64,000 nucleotides of DNA from Cloeon dipterum (taxonomy: Eukaryota; Arthropoda; Insecta; Ephemeroptera; Baetidae): assembly GCF_949628265.1 (NCBI RefSeq), contig NC_088788.1:23174335-23238334 (forward strand), read 5' to 3'. The notes below the pieces were generated by a model. That model ran no database searches. It was not told the origin of the DNA and saw only the letters and a program-made list of their open reading frames with translations. The position numbers were made by a program, and so were the translations under genes. How positions within the stretch are numbered: position 1 is the first letter of the stretch; every line of letters starts with the position of its first letter. Below are positions 40,099-51,938 of this stretch, piece after piece.

Positions 40099-40733
40099 GC
40101 TCTTGCAATTTTCAATTGAATTTTAAAAGACAAAGAGGGAAAAGTTATTATTCTAATCAGGACCCGATGAATACAAATAAAGGGAATTTGATTAATAGGG
40201 CATAATTACCAACAATTAATGCAGGAAACTAAAAAAAAGTAAAAAAAGCACAGGAACATATAATCAGCTAACAAATATTTTAGATCTATAATTCAATTCC
40301 GTTACCCACTGGATTTATTATTAAGTCCGTAAAGCCAATTAGTGGAAAAACAAATGGGCCGTTGAGAATGAGTTATTTAATAAAATCTACATAAAGTTTG
40401 CAAAGTCTTAATATAATTATACTGATAATGACAGACAAACATCCTCATAATATAATATGTTATCTTATATAACCGACCTAATGTTTGAATTGTGAGGCAA
40501 AATAGAATACCAGTTGTTGTCAAGTAGTTTTATAAGATTAAATTATAGATTATGGTTTCCAATATGAACTTTTTAAGGATTCAACTAAATTTCTTGCACT
40601 AGTAAGGCAACTCTTAGGAGCTGCATATTTAGATATTCTAATATGTAACAAATGAAAAAGCTTCACAGAAGTTAAATGATTTAGAGATTCCAGACATGTA
40701 TTGTTACAAACAAAAAATATTTTCCCTAGCATT

Positions 40734-43700
40734 TTAATCTTCAGCATCTTGCTGTTCCACTGCTGGATGAGCTATCCCTGATTTCCTACCTGGTCTGGAA
40801 ATGCGCTCCACCTTGCAGTCACTGAGGTTGTCTTGAATTTTGACACTGATTCCTTTCTTGTTTGCAACATTGAGTAAAGCGTAGAGCACAGTCGTAACGC
40901 TAGCAGACTCTTGCGTCCGTTTAGGCAGGCTGTCATACAGCTGGTGCAAGAAAGGTTCACCTTCAACTTCTTTGCCTTCCTCATCATGTGTTATTCGCTC
41001 CCACAAGCTGGCCTCCAACTTCTTCATGTTGAACCTCTTGGCCGGCTTCCATTCAGGGAGAACAGTATCAATGACCTAAAGGATAAATCCAATTTTCAAA
41101 TTTACATTTTCAGATATTAGCTGCAAGATTTGATACAGCTGATTTTTAAAAGTGGAGCTATTAAATTGACTGACCTGGGACCTCTATAGGAAAGTTTATA
41201 TTACCTGAGGAGCCGAGATTAGATGACTCTCATCCAGATTAATATTGGTCATGTAGCTGACATGGTCAGTCATGCCAGTATTGTTGAAGAGGTTGGCCAA
41301 ATCAGCACTAAATGTTTCAGCATCCAAATCTTCCATCAATGGATTCGAATCGTTTTCGTCGTCAGAGCCTTGGTTATCAGCCTAAAAAAATGATTAAGAC
41401 CTGTTCAGAGAGTAATAGGAGGCAATTACCCATGCATTTTCAGCTGGGAAGTTCTGGTCATTGAAAAACTCGTCTGTGGGAGGTTCCTCTCCGACTACTT
41501 GCTCTTCCAAAGGTCCCAGAGGTTCAGTGCTTGGAATGTTTTCAGCCAATGGCAGAGAATACCTAAATCGTGTAGATTAATTTATATAGAATGTTGTGTT
41601 ATGAATATGATTTGGTACTTTGTGATGTCGCCAACACAATCATGGCTGTCACTTTCAGCTTCAAAGACTTCAAAGGGTAGAGTAAGCTTCGACGTGTCCC
41701 ACTTAACAACTGTCTCACGCGTCAGGTTCACTTTTGCTGCTTTTTTCAACATTGCTGCGAGGTCAATATTTTCATTGAAATTGATAGGCTCGTGTTTTGG
41801 CCCAGCTTTCTTGGCTGCTGCTGCCTTTGCAAGTTCTGCAACAAACAATTGAGGAATGGATTAATTTACATTGTCATTCTTTTAAATCAATGACACATTT
41901 AAAAACTAATATGAACTTGAAATTTCAAGGCAAATTGAATATCAAGTTAATAAAAAGAAACTTCTTGAGGGGCAGATGAGAAATGAAGCTCATTTGAAAC
42001 GGTGCTACGACCAGTACCTGAAACTAGTCGAACAGGTCAATTCTGTAGAAATATGAAATTAAATTTCAGCACAACTAAGAATGCTGATTATATTCACAAA
42101 TGAAAAAATACATGATTAACATCGCAGATTGTGAGTTGAAACCAGATCAATTTAAATTTTGATGTCTGTATGTGACTTATTTAAATGCGTGGCAGCTGAG
42201 GTTTTAAATTATTTTAATAGCGTCTCCTGCATTCCAGAGACAATTATTCAGCACAATTTGCCTTTGCATTTAATGTTTTGTCATCAGAAGTGGAACGCTA
42301 AACAATCAATAGTATTAAGGTAACAGCATAGACAGAGTCAAAACTATGCCTTTGGAACAAGCAAAGTGAAAACTTAAAGATCATAAATATTTGTATTTTA
42401 GGCAATGCAACTGAAGATTTCACATCATCTAGTGATTTACTCAACATCAATGTTAAGCTCTATTACAAATTATTTATTAACAAGAAACAATTAGTGTACT
42501 TACGGACTGGAAAGCTTGGTTTCTTCCATTTCCAAAAAGCAGGTCCTTGAAGCTGAATCATTCTTCCCTCATTAACCATTCTCAAAGGAGCCACTAATCC
42601 ATGAACTGTGGAAGAAGTCCTGTCAGCAACCATCGAAATATCTTCATGATGACATGGAGCAGCCTCTTCCACGATTGTGCCATCTTAACCAAAGCATGAT
42701 GAAAGATATTGATTTTTTCAAAATCATTAAAAATACCAAAAGATATATTTTCTGGTTCTGGGACGTTGTCCTCCAACGAAGACTCATTAAAATCTTTCAA
42801 GGAGATGAAGGGATTGTTTGTTCCAAATGAGTTGTTGAGGAGATCATTGCCATTCTCTGACAGCTCAAACTTAAGTGAAAATTTCTTGAGGGTTGGACAC
42901 AGACAAGGTTCTCCTTTAGGATACATCGATCATATTAGATTTCAACAACATTTTATATATTATTCTATTAGATTTATTTAATAGAAATTGTACTTGAAAT
43001 TGGATCCATGGCAATTTTCATTGGTGTATTAGGTTCAGATTTTTCCAGCATGCTCAGCTGCAGTTCTTCAACTCCATTTTTAGGTCTTTCTGTAAATTTG
43101 AAAGAATCTACTGCCTCCTGCATGAGATTGCCAAGAACAGGAAAAGTAGAGTTAAGTTTTCTGTTCTTGCTCTGATCCATCAGCAAGTCTTCTTTGTTCT
43201 TTGAGTAAACTTGACTCCTCTTCAGCTGAAGATGTTAAAAATAAGACTCAATCAATCAAATAATCAGATCTATGCTTACCCTCTTGATTCGTTTCTTTTT
43301 GGCTTCCAATGTATCACCCTCATCTTCTTTGTCTTCCACATCATCATCCTGATTGCCACTGCCACTATTCTTGTTTGCCATGGTCATTACCATAGAAAAG
43401 TCAGTGAAAGATTTGGCAACACAATCAACTCGTGCTGCATAAATTTTAGTGCCAGCATCCAAAGAGCAGCTTGCAAGCTTGAATACATTTTCCCAATAAA
43501 TAGATATTATAAACACACAATAATATGCATACCTGGAAATTCTTACTGACTGCTGAGTCTTGGTGCCGAATTTGATCTCCCAACTGATCAATCATTTGCA
43601 ACGCAAATGCATTTTTCAAGCTAATTTTCTGTAAAAAAGTTTGGATTGATTTGTGATGTGTCTCATATCGGTAATAAACAATTTAAAAATGTTTAAGGGA

Positions 43701-44576
43701 GGAGAAGGGAAAGTTTTACCAGGTTATTACTTTATAGATCAATAATTGTGCATGCTGATTCAAAACAATATTTATATACCATTAGTGGGAAGCAAAAAAA
43801 TAGAGCAAGGGATATTTCAAAGAAGCCTAATGCTATATAACGTTATTTGCTTGAGCTTGCAGCTTCAAAGGGTTTAAAGTTTCAAAATTTCCAAGAAATT
43901 TTGCAAGCTAGACATGATCGTGTATAGAGAAGTTGAATAAATAATTGAGATTACATTCTCTGCTGATAACTTGAGGCAGTGGAAAAAGTCAGCACTTGTC
44001 TCTTCAGTTGGTTCACTTTGTGTAGACGGTTTTCTAAACACCGGCCCATCTTCAACTCGGTTTATACTTCGTCGAGTTCTCAACTCATCTTCGTGATCCT
44101 ATGTATGTTAATAAAATCAATTTGATTAACTTATTATGTGCCTTAATATTTTAAACACTTATCTACCACAGTTATTTATATTGAGTTTCCTAATCATACA
44201 TTACACAAAATGTGTATTGTACATATATATATACATATAATATTGTATGTATATATATGTATCTAACACATTTCTAAATCAGCGCGTGCATGCGAGTGTA
44301 CAATCCATGCACCTATTCGCGTCTGAAATGTGTTAAGTAGAAAAAATATTTTGATGATTTGATTGATGTATCAAATTATGATATTAATATATTAAGATTT
44401 ATATTAACCTGAGAGTCAAATATTGTATCTTCTCCCTCCTCGACTCTTATAGAACGTCTGGCTTTAGGCTAAAAGAGATAAAAATTGTCAATATTTATGT
44501 TCATTACTTTCTCAACACTTTGTTATTATCATACGTTATGTATTTAAATTTTTACCTTTGCAACTTTTGGAGGCAT
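40734..44576 (-). CDS. barr: Condensin I kleisin subunit CAP-H (Barren)
   Basis: Gamma-kleisin that closes the SMC2-SMC4 ring of condensin I and recruits its HEAT subunits for mitotic chromosome compaction. Twelve coding exons, in transcript order: 44556-44576, 44409-44468, 43955-44098, 43533-43628, 43280-43477, 42994-43225, 42737-42913, 42504-42683, 41619-41835, 41430-41562, 41205-41381 and 40734-41075, giving 658 residues (Drosophila Barren is somewhat longer). The N-terminal block is diagnostic: FFHCLKLSAEN, then KISLKNAFALQ, then ASCSLDAGTKIYAARVDCV, the region contacting SMC2. An acidic/Lys stretch (DDDVEDKEDEGD) follows. The last exon encodes the C-terminal winged-helix domain that binds SMC4, with LYALLNVANKKGISV and NLSDCKVERI. 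The 53-bp intron 42684-42736 is needed to keep frame. Intron 2 contains a hairpin listed separately. It is divergent from HIRIP3 with a shared upstream region. Confidence 0.95.
44264..44335. repeat. 72-bp hairpin in CAP-H intron 2
   Basis: Outer arms TAACACATTTC and GAAATGTGTTA are perfectly complementary. Inside them CAGCGCG pairs with CGCGTCTG with one bulge, and TGCATG pairs with CATGCA around a 13-nt loop. Two 6-nt asymmetric bulges interrupt the stem. It is immediately preceded by a TATATG-rich tract. It could be a tiny foldback element or an RNA hairpin; nothing decides which. Confidence 0.5.
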
Positions 44577-45460
44577 GGTTCGCTCTTATAATGAACTTTT
44601 AACAACGACAAATCACACACATTAATGTTAAAATTATTGCTGACCAGGCATAAAACTTTGAAAGCCCTAAGCGGCCCTAAGACAGAGTTTACTTATCAAT
44701 TAAGAATGTGCTGAACTATCTCACGAAATCAACACAAAATTATAACAGACGCGAGATTCAAACAAAACTCAACCGCAAGCAACACTCATTCGTCACTAGA
44801 AACATTCAACATGCAAGTGATTGGATAGTATTTGTTGACAAGCATTTTCATTGGCTCATCTTAGGGAAGTATCGATATTGGCTCATTTTCGCGCGAAATG
44901 TCCCGCCAAAACAACAGTTGAACAGCTGATTGCTCCGAAAAGGAGATTAAGGAGAAGAGTATGAGGTGGTAGTATGAGGACTATGAGGCACACGATTTTC
45001 AACCTTCGCATACATTAGTGAAGTAAACCTCAACGGTAATATTTCCATGCATTCGGATCTATTATTATATTTCTTTGTATGTGCGGTGTGTGCATACCTT
45101 TCCCGCGAAAGCTCTTAATGTATGTATGTATATAAGGTAATTTTTGTCCTTTATTCCCTTTATTAATAATGATCTTTTGCATCTATGTATGTATGTATGT
45201 ATTTATATATTTGTATCTAATATTTCTACTGTCCTTGTTCTGCCTTGGCTCTACTGGTCTACTGCCCTGTGCTAAAAACTTTGAGTTGTCTGCAGCACAA
45301 AAGCAGAAGGTTGAAAATATCAACATAACTTAAAATATATACCAAAGGCAGTTAATTCTCGTCTCATTACATATTACCTCTAATTTAATGACTTCATTTA
45401 AACATTCTAAATATATTTCCATTTTGCAGCTGTCTTAGCTGAAGCTACAATCAAACAGCC
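44577..45460. promoter_or_regulatory. Divergent CAP-H / HIRIP3 promoter region
   Basis: This 884-bp gap separates the two start codons. It contains three ATTGG (inverted CCAAT) boxes at 44820-44824, 44850-44854 and 44877-44881; a perfect DRE, TATCGATA (44870-44877); a palindromic E2F site TTTCGCGCGAAA (44887-44898); a second E2F match TCCCGCCAAAA (44901-44911, TTTTGGCGGGA on the other strand); and a third, TTTCCCGCGAAA (45099-45110). HIRIP3 has a 5' UTR intron: an acceptor lies just before 45431, with a possible donor at about 45030. The motifs are classical for genes expressed at S and G2/M; binding is inferred. Confidence 0.7.
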
Positions 45461-48400
45461 ATGAATGCAGATTATGGCCTTGAGGAAATCAGTAATTTTC
45501 TGCATGAGAAAAAGGATGCAGCAGATGACTCTGATGACGCCAGTTCTATAATTCTGGGATATCAGCCCATCAAGCAAATAAGCAAAAGTGATCTGCTCAT
45601 AATGTTGAAGAGCTCCAGGCGACGAACTGCTACACATAGAAATGAAATAGTGACTCCTTCCAAGATCACTTCTCTGCTGGATGAGGAAGATGAAGATGAT
45701 GATCTAACATCAGAGTCTGATGGGAATGATGAAACCATTGCAACTGTTGCCACTGCTGGGCTTCTGCAATCAGAAAACACTCCTGCTCTGAAGTCAGATA
45801 TATTGTCAAATAGCTCATGTCCTTCTGTGTCAAGACCTAATCACACTCCACACAAAGAGAGGAAAGAAGTGCTACAAGACATTAAAAATGTCTGTAATAG
45901 CAAAGACCAATCGCAACTAAACTTGAGCCCCAGGAAGAACAGCACGCATTTGGTTGTAATGTTAGAGAATTGTTTGCTTTTCAAAGGCAGTAGTTCTTCT
46001 GTGATGCAAGAACAACTGGTTAAAAAGAACACTTCTTGCTTGAAACCTAAATTCATTATTGATGAAGAGCTGCCTCTGAAAAAAACAAAGAAGATTCAAC
46101 AGAAAGAGAACATTAGCCATCCCAGGAACTCAAATGATGAAATTCCCTTAATTATGCTAAAAAATAACACTCTATCTTCAGCTGTTCATATCAAGCAAGA
46201 CAGTGATGAAGATGTGCCGCTGATTAAATTGAAGAACCCTTTGCGTCAATTGAACAAAGATGTGCCTTTGGCCAAGCTGAAGAATGCTGTTCAACAGGAG
46301 ATCAGTGATGAAGACGTGCCTCTGATCAAATTAAAGAAACCTGCCAACCAACCTGACATCACTCCTTTTGCTGATACAAAAATACCCACAAATGATGACG
46401 TGCCTCTTGCACAATTGAGGAGGCCAATTTTTACAGCTCGTATACCTAGGGTTACAGGTATATTGCTTATTATCTCTAGTTGATCATTTTAAAATCTCTT
46501 AATGCTTGTAGGCTCCAGCAACCCTGAGGAGTGCATGGATGGCACCTGTGGAAATAAGAAGGGTGACAGCAGTTCTGACGATGGTTGCAGCAGTAAACAA
46601 AGCAACAAGTCAAGGGTAGAAGGAGGTTCTTCTGATGGGCCAGGAAAGAACAGCGGTTCTGATGATGGCAAGGAAGATGACCAAGACAAAAAGAGGAATA
46701 TTAAAAGTCCAAAAGATGACACCTCAGATGAAGAAATGGAAGAAGAAACCGAAGAATCAAATGAAGTTTCTTCAGATGAGTCTGAAGAAAAGTTGCAAAA
46801 ACCTAAAAGAGTTACGAAGAAGAAAAGAGTGTCACCAAGTAGCTCGTTAAACTCTGACTCCTCAGAGGATGAATCAAATTCTCATAAGAAATTTAAAAGA
46901 AACATTTCACAGAGGAAGTCACCCGAAATAAAAACCAAAATACCCAAATCTTCAAAGCAACAAGGAAACTTTCGCTCAAAGAAATCACCTGTATCTAAAT
47001 CTCATAAACTCGAAGATTCAGATTCTGAAGATGACAAGCCTCTAAAGCGTCAGTCTAATGTTGCTAACAGGGAGAGCAGCTCCCACTCCAATGATGGAGG
47101 GTTCAATGCAACAGGTGAGTTACTAACTTCATAAGTTGAAAATATCTTAGCGAAAAAATTTCTCTAGGCAAGCAGCAGAGTTCAGATTCTGATGACGACA
47201 AGCCCATCGCCACTTTGAAGAAAATGAGTGTAAAATCAAGCAAGGTGGGTAGTATTCTTAGCAACATTTAGATACTAAAAATAAGCTCCATTCAGGATAA
47301 GAGGAAAGAAAAACCCAAGAAAGGACCAAAGGTAACTTCTGATGAAGAGATGGAAGATAACATGTCATCTAATGACAATTCTTCAGATCAGTCGGAAAGA
47401 AAGTTGAAAAAATTGACAGTTAAGAAAAGGTTGTCACCTTCTGCCCTACTGGATTCTGACTCTTCTGATGAAGATGCTTCTTTCAAAATGAAATCAAAAC
47501 GATCTTTGAAGAAAAGGAAGTCACCTGAATCAAAATCCAAGAAGAAAAATCCTGCTTATAAGTCAAAACTGAGCACAAGTATACCTTCGAAGGATAAAGA
47601 GACCTCATGCCCAAAGAAATCTGCTATCTCTCGAACCCTTGCACAGAATGATTTTGATTCTGAGGATGAGAAGCCTTTCAAGCTATTAAAGCGGCAGTCA
47701 AAGAGCACTGACAGTGAGAGCAGCTCTGATACTGATGGTGGGAAAGACAAGTCGTCCAAAAGTGCTGAACCAAGCAAGAAGCCAACAGTTTCAGGTGGTC
47801 AAAAAGGTCACAAAAAGATATTAGCAAAAGGAACAAACACAGATGAGGGTTCCTCTACTTCTGATAGTGACTCTGAAACTGAAAATAGAAAGCTTAAAAT
47901 GAAGAAAAGCTTAAGCACAAATGCATCCTCTGACCCTGAAAATGACAAGTCATTAAAAAGTAAGTTATTTGTTAAAAAAGTTGCTTTATTTTAACTATAT
48001 TGATCTTCAGACAAACCACATAAGAAGCAGAATTCATCAGATTCTGATGATGACAAGCCCCTTGCAGCTTTGAAGAAAGAAAGTGGGAAGACACGTAAGG
48101 TAGAAAATATTTTGTATGTACATGCAGCATTGTTTTAACTATTTTAATTTTTCTCTGTAACAATTAAGCTCACGTCAAATCAGGACAAGAAGATTGAAAA
48201 ACTTAAGAGATACCTTAAAGAAGCTGGGATGAATTTTGTGCCATACAAAAAAATATCAGAGCAGTGCAATGGCAATGGAAAGAAAATTGCTGAAAAGCTC
48301 CTCAGCTTACTTCATGAGAAGGGATTGAAAGGTACATTATTATTTTGAGGCGCAGCTTATGTCTTAACTGATTGCAGATCAAAATATTTATTGGCTGTGA

Positions 48401-48717
48401 TATCAGATACTAACTTTTCTTAACCATAGGCACTCCTTCTATTGAGAAGTGTAGGAAGATAAAGAAAAAGCTGGAATTGGAAAAGGATAGAGAATCGCTT
48501 GATTTGGGCAACATTATTCATGATGGTATGCTGGTTGTTAATGTGAAAGTTATCAAATAAATAGCAAAACTTTGCAGGTGCAACATGCATTCGTCGTTCT
48601 CAAGTCACTGCAAAGCCCATGAAACGGAAGGCTGAATCTTCTTCAGACTCTGAGAAGGAAAAAGTTAAAAAGAAGTATTCCAGACTTCTTTCTCTCGCAG
48701 ACAACTCGTCAGATTAA
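45461..48717 (+). CDS. HIRIP3: HIRIP3-like histone H2A-H2B chaperone
   Basis: Nuclear protein of the HIRA-interacting protein 3 family, which binds H2A-H2B through a C-terminal CHZ motif. Eight coding exons: 45461-46457, 46512-47114, 47168-47244, 47296-47959, 48011-48099, 48184-48331, 48430-48525 and 48578-48717, giving 937 residues. Most of the protein is disordered, made of Ser/Asp/Glu and Lys clusters, and longer than human HIRIP3. The conserved C-terminus starts near residue 811: KLKRYLKEAGMNF, KISEQCNGNGKKIAEKLLSL, GLKGTPSIEKCRKIKKKLE, then the CHZ core SLDLGNIIHDG near residues 881-891. Ten copies of an acidic D/E-D/E-x-P-L motif are spread along the chain (see findings). The start ATG is the first after the UTR acceptor. 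Identification rests on the C-terminal 130 residues; the rest has no recognisable domain. Confidence 0.9.
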
Positions 48718-48915
48718 CATGTAAGAGTTAATTGGTTTTTTTGTAATTTCATTTTCTTTAAATCTAATACTAAAAAATTACAGATAACTTCTCTGTCTAA
48801 ACAAGCATGGTTATATAAGGGTTTGAAATAAGCAATCCATTAATAAGTATTGTCATTGCTATTCTCTTTAATTGACAAATTCGAACATATATAGCAAGCC
48901 CTTACTTAATCTTTG

Positions 48916-48921
48916 AATAAA
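48916..48921 (+). terminator. HIRIP3 polyadenylation signal
   Basis: AATAAA about 200 bp after the HIRIP3 stop. HIRIP3 and PepT-B converge with only 288 bp between their stop codons, so their 3' ends probably nearly touch. Confidence 0.55.
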
Positions 48922-49005
48922 TGCTCACTTGACAGTTCAATTTGTCTCTATGAAAATTATAAATAATTGAAATAAATATGGTGTGTTGCGCAAGTCACAC
49001 TCATT

Positions 49006-51938
49006 TTATTTTTCTTCTTCCTTGTCATTTTCCACATATTTGAAGTAGCGTGCTTGGATGTTGAAAATTGTCATAGCTGCTAGCATGATGCCAGCAAAAA
49101 GAACATACTCCCACATCTAAAGAGAACAAATTCATAAGCGATCACCCATTTCTAAAAGTCTTGATTGATAAACATTACCTGCTCCTCAAATATTTGTGCC
49201 TCTGCCACAAAAATCACAATAATATTGCCGACAGTAACAGCAATCAACCATCCAGCCATTATAACTGACTTCATGCTAACCGGAGCCTGCAAGTAGATAT
49301 GGGTATTTTCTTTTCAAGGTTAAATCATGAGTTCCTAACCTGTGTAAATGAAAACTCAAGCCCAGTTACTGAGAATAAAATTTCTGCAGTTGTTATCACT
49401 ACGTATTGAGGTAGCTGCCACAGTAAACTGATACAGTTTTCGGGGGTAATAATTGTTTCGACCACCTAAAAACAAAGGACATGATTTTCATGAAAATGAT
49501 TGTGTCACAAAGTTGAAAAATACCTCTCTAGTTTCTCCATTAAGTATAAACGTGTAGACGCCACCAGCTTTAATAACAAATTTCTTCTTGTTCTCTATTC
49601 CAATGGGTGTAATATCATAACTACATACAAGGAATTAAAAATTTGTTATGTACGGTATAGTTAATAACCTACCTGCCAGGTTCAATTTCTGCTATTTCCG
49701 AGACTGATGTGTTTGGCTGAATATCAATTATCTTTAATTGCGTGCCATTGAAAGTAACAGGGATGGTCTTGTTGTGAACGGCATTTAAAATTACTCTGGG
49801 GAAAAGATAACATTTTTACTACCCATACCTATAATGGCGTATAAAATGTAGCTGACTTGATTTTAAACAACTTACCTCACTTTTCCCTTTCCATTACTAG
49901 ACTTTTCAGGAAAATCTATGTATCTTTCGGAAAGATTCATCGTAACGTTTTCAGATCCGCCAAGAATCGCAAAACTTTGGGCCTACAAAGATTTTTAAAG
50001 TCAATGTTATGGAACCAACCAAGCAAGTTATTTTCTATACCGTTTTCTCTTCAATGGTTAGGTCGTATGTCATTTCCTGTTGATCCCTGCACGTTGGCCC
50101 AGGTTTGGCACTCAGCTGGAAACTCTGATTTCCCTGTGCAGCAATGTGCAGATTCTCCCACAAATCAAGGGAACCAATTTCATGCCCATCAATTTTCACC
50201 GCGCCGTCAGCGGAAATGATCACTGTGCAATTCATGGTGTTGTAAATTCTGAGCTGAGCTTGACCAGCCGTTGGCATCACCCCCCCTGACTGAAGGATTC
50301 TCCAATCCAAAAAGGCAGACATCAAAAACGCAACAGCAGCAAATATTCCACCAAGACACATCTTGCCAAGAGGCTTGTTGCAAATTTTGATTTTTTCGAA
50401 TAGGGGGTAGAGCGTGAAATTAAAGATAGGGATCAATGCCAATATAAGGAATGGGTTGATGACTTGCATCTGGTCAGGCTTTATATTATAAAAACCCACA
50501 TCTCCATTCATCCTAGTCGCTTGGAAAGTCCAACGGGATCCCTGTTGATAATGATAGTAAAAATACTTTTAAATTATGAAATGGAGGCCTTTCATACTTG
50601 CTGGTCATAAATAGCCCAGAAAATCGGTACTGTCAGGAACATAGAAAGTGCATTTAAGGCTAGCTTTGTATCAGCGATGTCTTTTTCATCGTATTTTCCC
50701 TTGGCATGGTCTAGCCAGTGCTCCTTTTGATGCTCGCTATTTTTACAGCGGTTCACCAAAGCGTACTGCGATAATTTATTAATGAAGTTTGTCTGTTAGG
50801 AACTAAATCATGCAATTAACTTACGCCAATGATTTTGCAGACTTTAACCACAATGTTTCCCTCTGGCTTGGCCATCCTGTACAAAGGTTTGCCCATAACA
50901 AAAATAACTGAAAATTGAAAAAAAAAATTAAACCGGTCCGCCAACTAAAGAGAATTTTTTACTTGTAGCAACCACCATAAGAGCAGCAGGCACTCCAAAT
51001 CCTAAAGAGTAACAGTCTTTTTCAAAACACTGCACATCTTCCCTTAGAATTGGAGTAAGGAAAGTTGAGATCAGGCTTCCAGCGTTAATGGACAAGTAGA
51101 ACAGGGAAAAGAATTTTTCCAGCAGAGCTTGCTGTGCAGGTAGCACAAATTGGTCCCCACCGAAAGCTGACACACAGGGCTTGATTCCTCCAGTTCCGAA
51201 GGCGATCAATAAAAGACCAATAATTGCAAAAGTCCTTGAATTTAAATTAACGAAATGCTTGAATGAATAAATGTATGTTTTTACTGTGGGGGTATGAAGT
51301 TTGGAATGGCAGAAACAGAAAGGAGCACGCTTCCGGCAGCATAAACAATCGACAAGCTCAAAATAGTCCTAATGATTAATATTAGTGAAATTAGTATTTT
51401 TGAAAAGCTTTAATGGCTTTACATACCAAAATTTCCCGAACCAACTGTCAGCAAGAATGGCTCCTAAAAGAGGTGTAAGGTAACTGAGTGCTGCAAACGC
51501 GTGGAAAATTACTGTTGCTTGATCTTCAGAGTATGAGAGCTCGCGAACGAGGTACAACGCTAGAATCGCTGCAGGAAAATGTATTTCATAATTAAAGAGA
51601 CAATTAAATCACAAGAACCATACTTCTCATTCCATAGTAGCAAAAGCGTTCACAAAATTCGTTTGCAATAATACACCAAACTCCTTTTGGATATTTAAGT
51701 GGCTGCGCACATTGACAAAACATTTTAAGTTAATTGCAATTTATATGAAATAGTACCTTACCTTTTCATCTTTCCCGGCTTCACATTGTTTGAAGAAAAG
51801 AAAATAAATTAATTAAGCCCAAAATTATGGAAAAAAGAAATTACCTTCTGCATTGATTGGTGAACTTTTGTCCAGGTCGATTTCCTCCATCTCGTAGGAC
51901 TGACCTTTCTTAGGGTCGAGATTCTCGTTATTGCTCAT
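49006..51938 (-). CDS. SLC15A: Proton-coupled oligopeptide transporter PepT-B (SLC15 family)
   Basis: Second di/tripeptide:proton symporter. Fifteen exons, in transcript order: 51845-51938, 51762-51778 (17-nt microexon), 51624-51702, 51427-51568, 51285-51368, 50963-51234, 50825-50907, 50598-50765, 50041-50541, 49876-49982, 49673-49795, 49524-49620, 49340-49465, 49179-49286 and 49006-49116, giving 703 residues. From the third exon on, every intron sits at the same place and phase as in PepT-A; exon lengths are identical or differ by one codon, except the last. Conserved marks: NEFCERFCYYG (E52, E55, R56), helix-2 histidine H86, GAILADSWFGKF, FGTGGIKPCVSAFGGDQF, and E617 in TTAEILFSVTG, where the residue before Glu is Ala instead of the usual Gly. 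The tail is short and acidic. The stop codon lies in an A-rich run that also contains AATAAA. Confidence 0.95.

Noticed and set aside
42594-42736. Read-through of the CAP-H frame without an intron
   Set aside because: A 53-bp intron (42684-42736) restores the frame that continues into the next conserved segment; without it the protein turns into unrelated sequence and stops.
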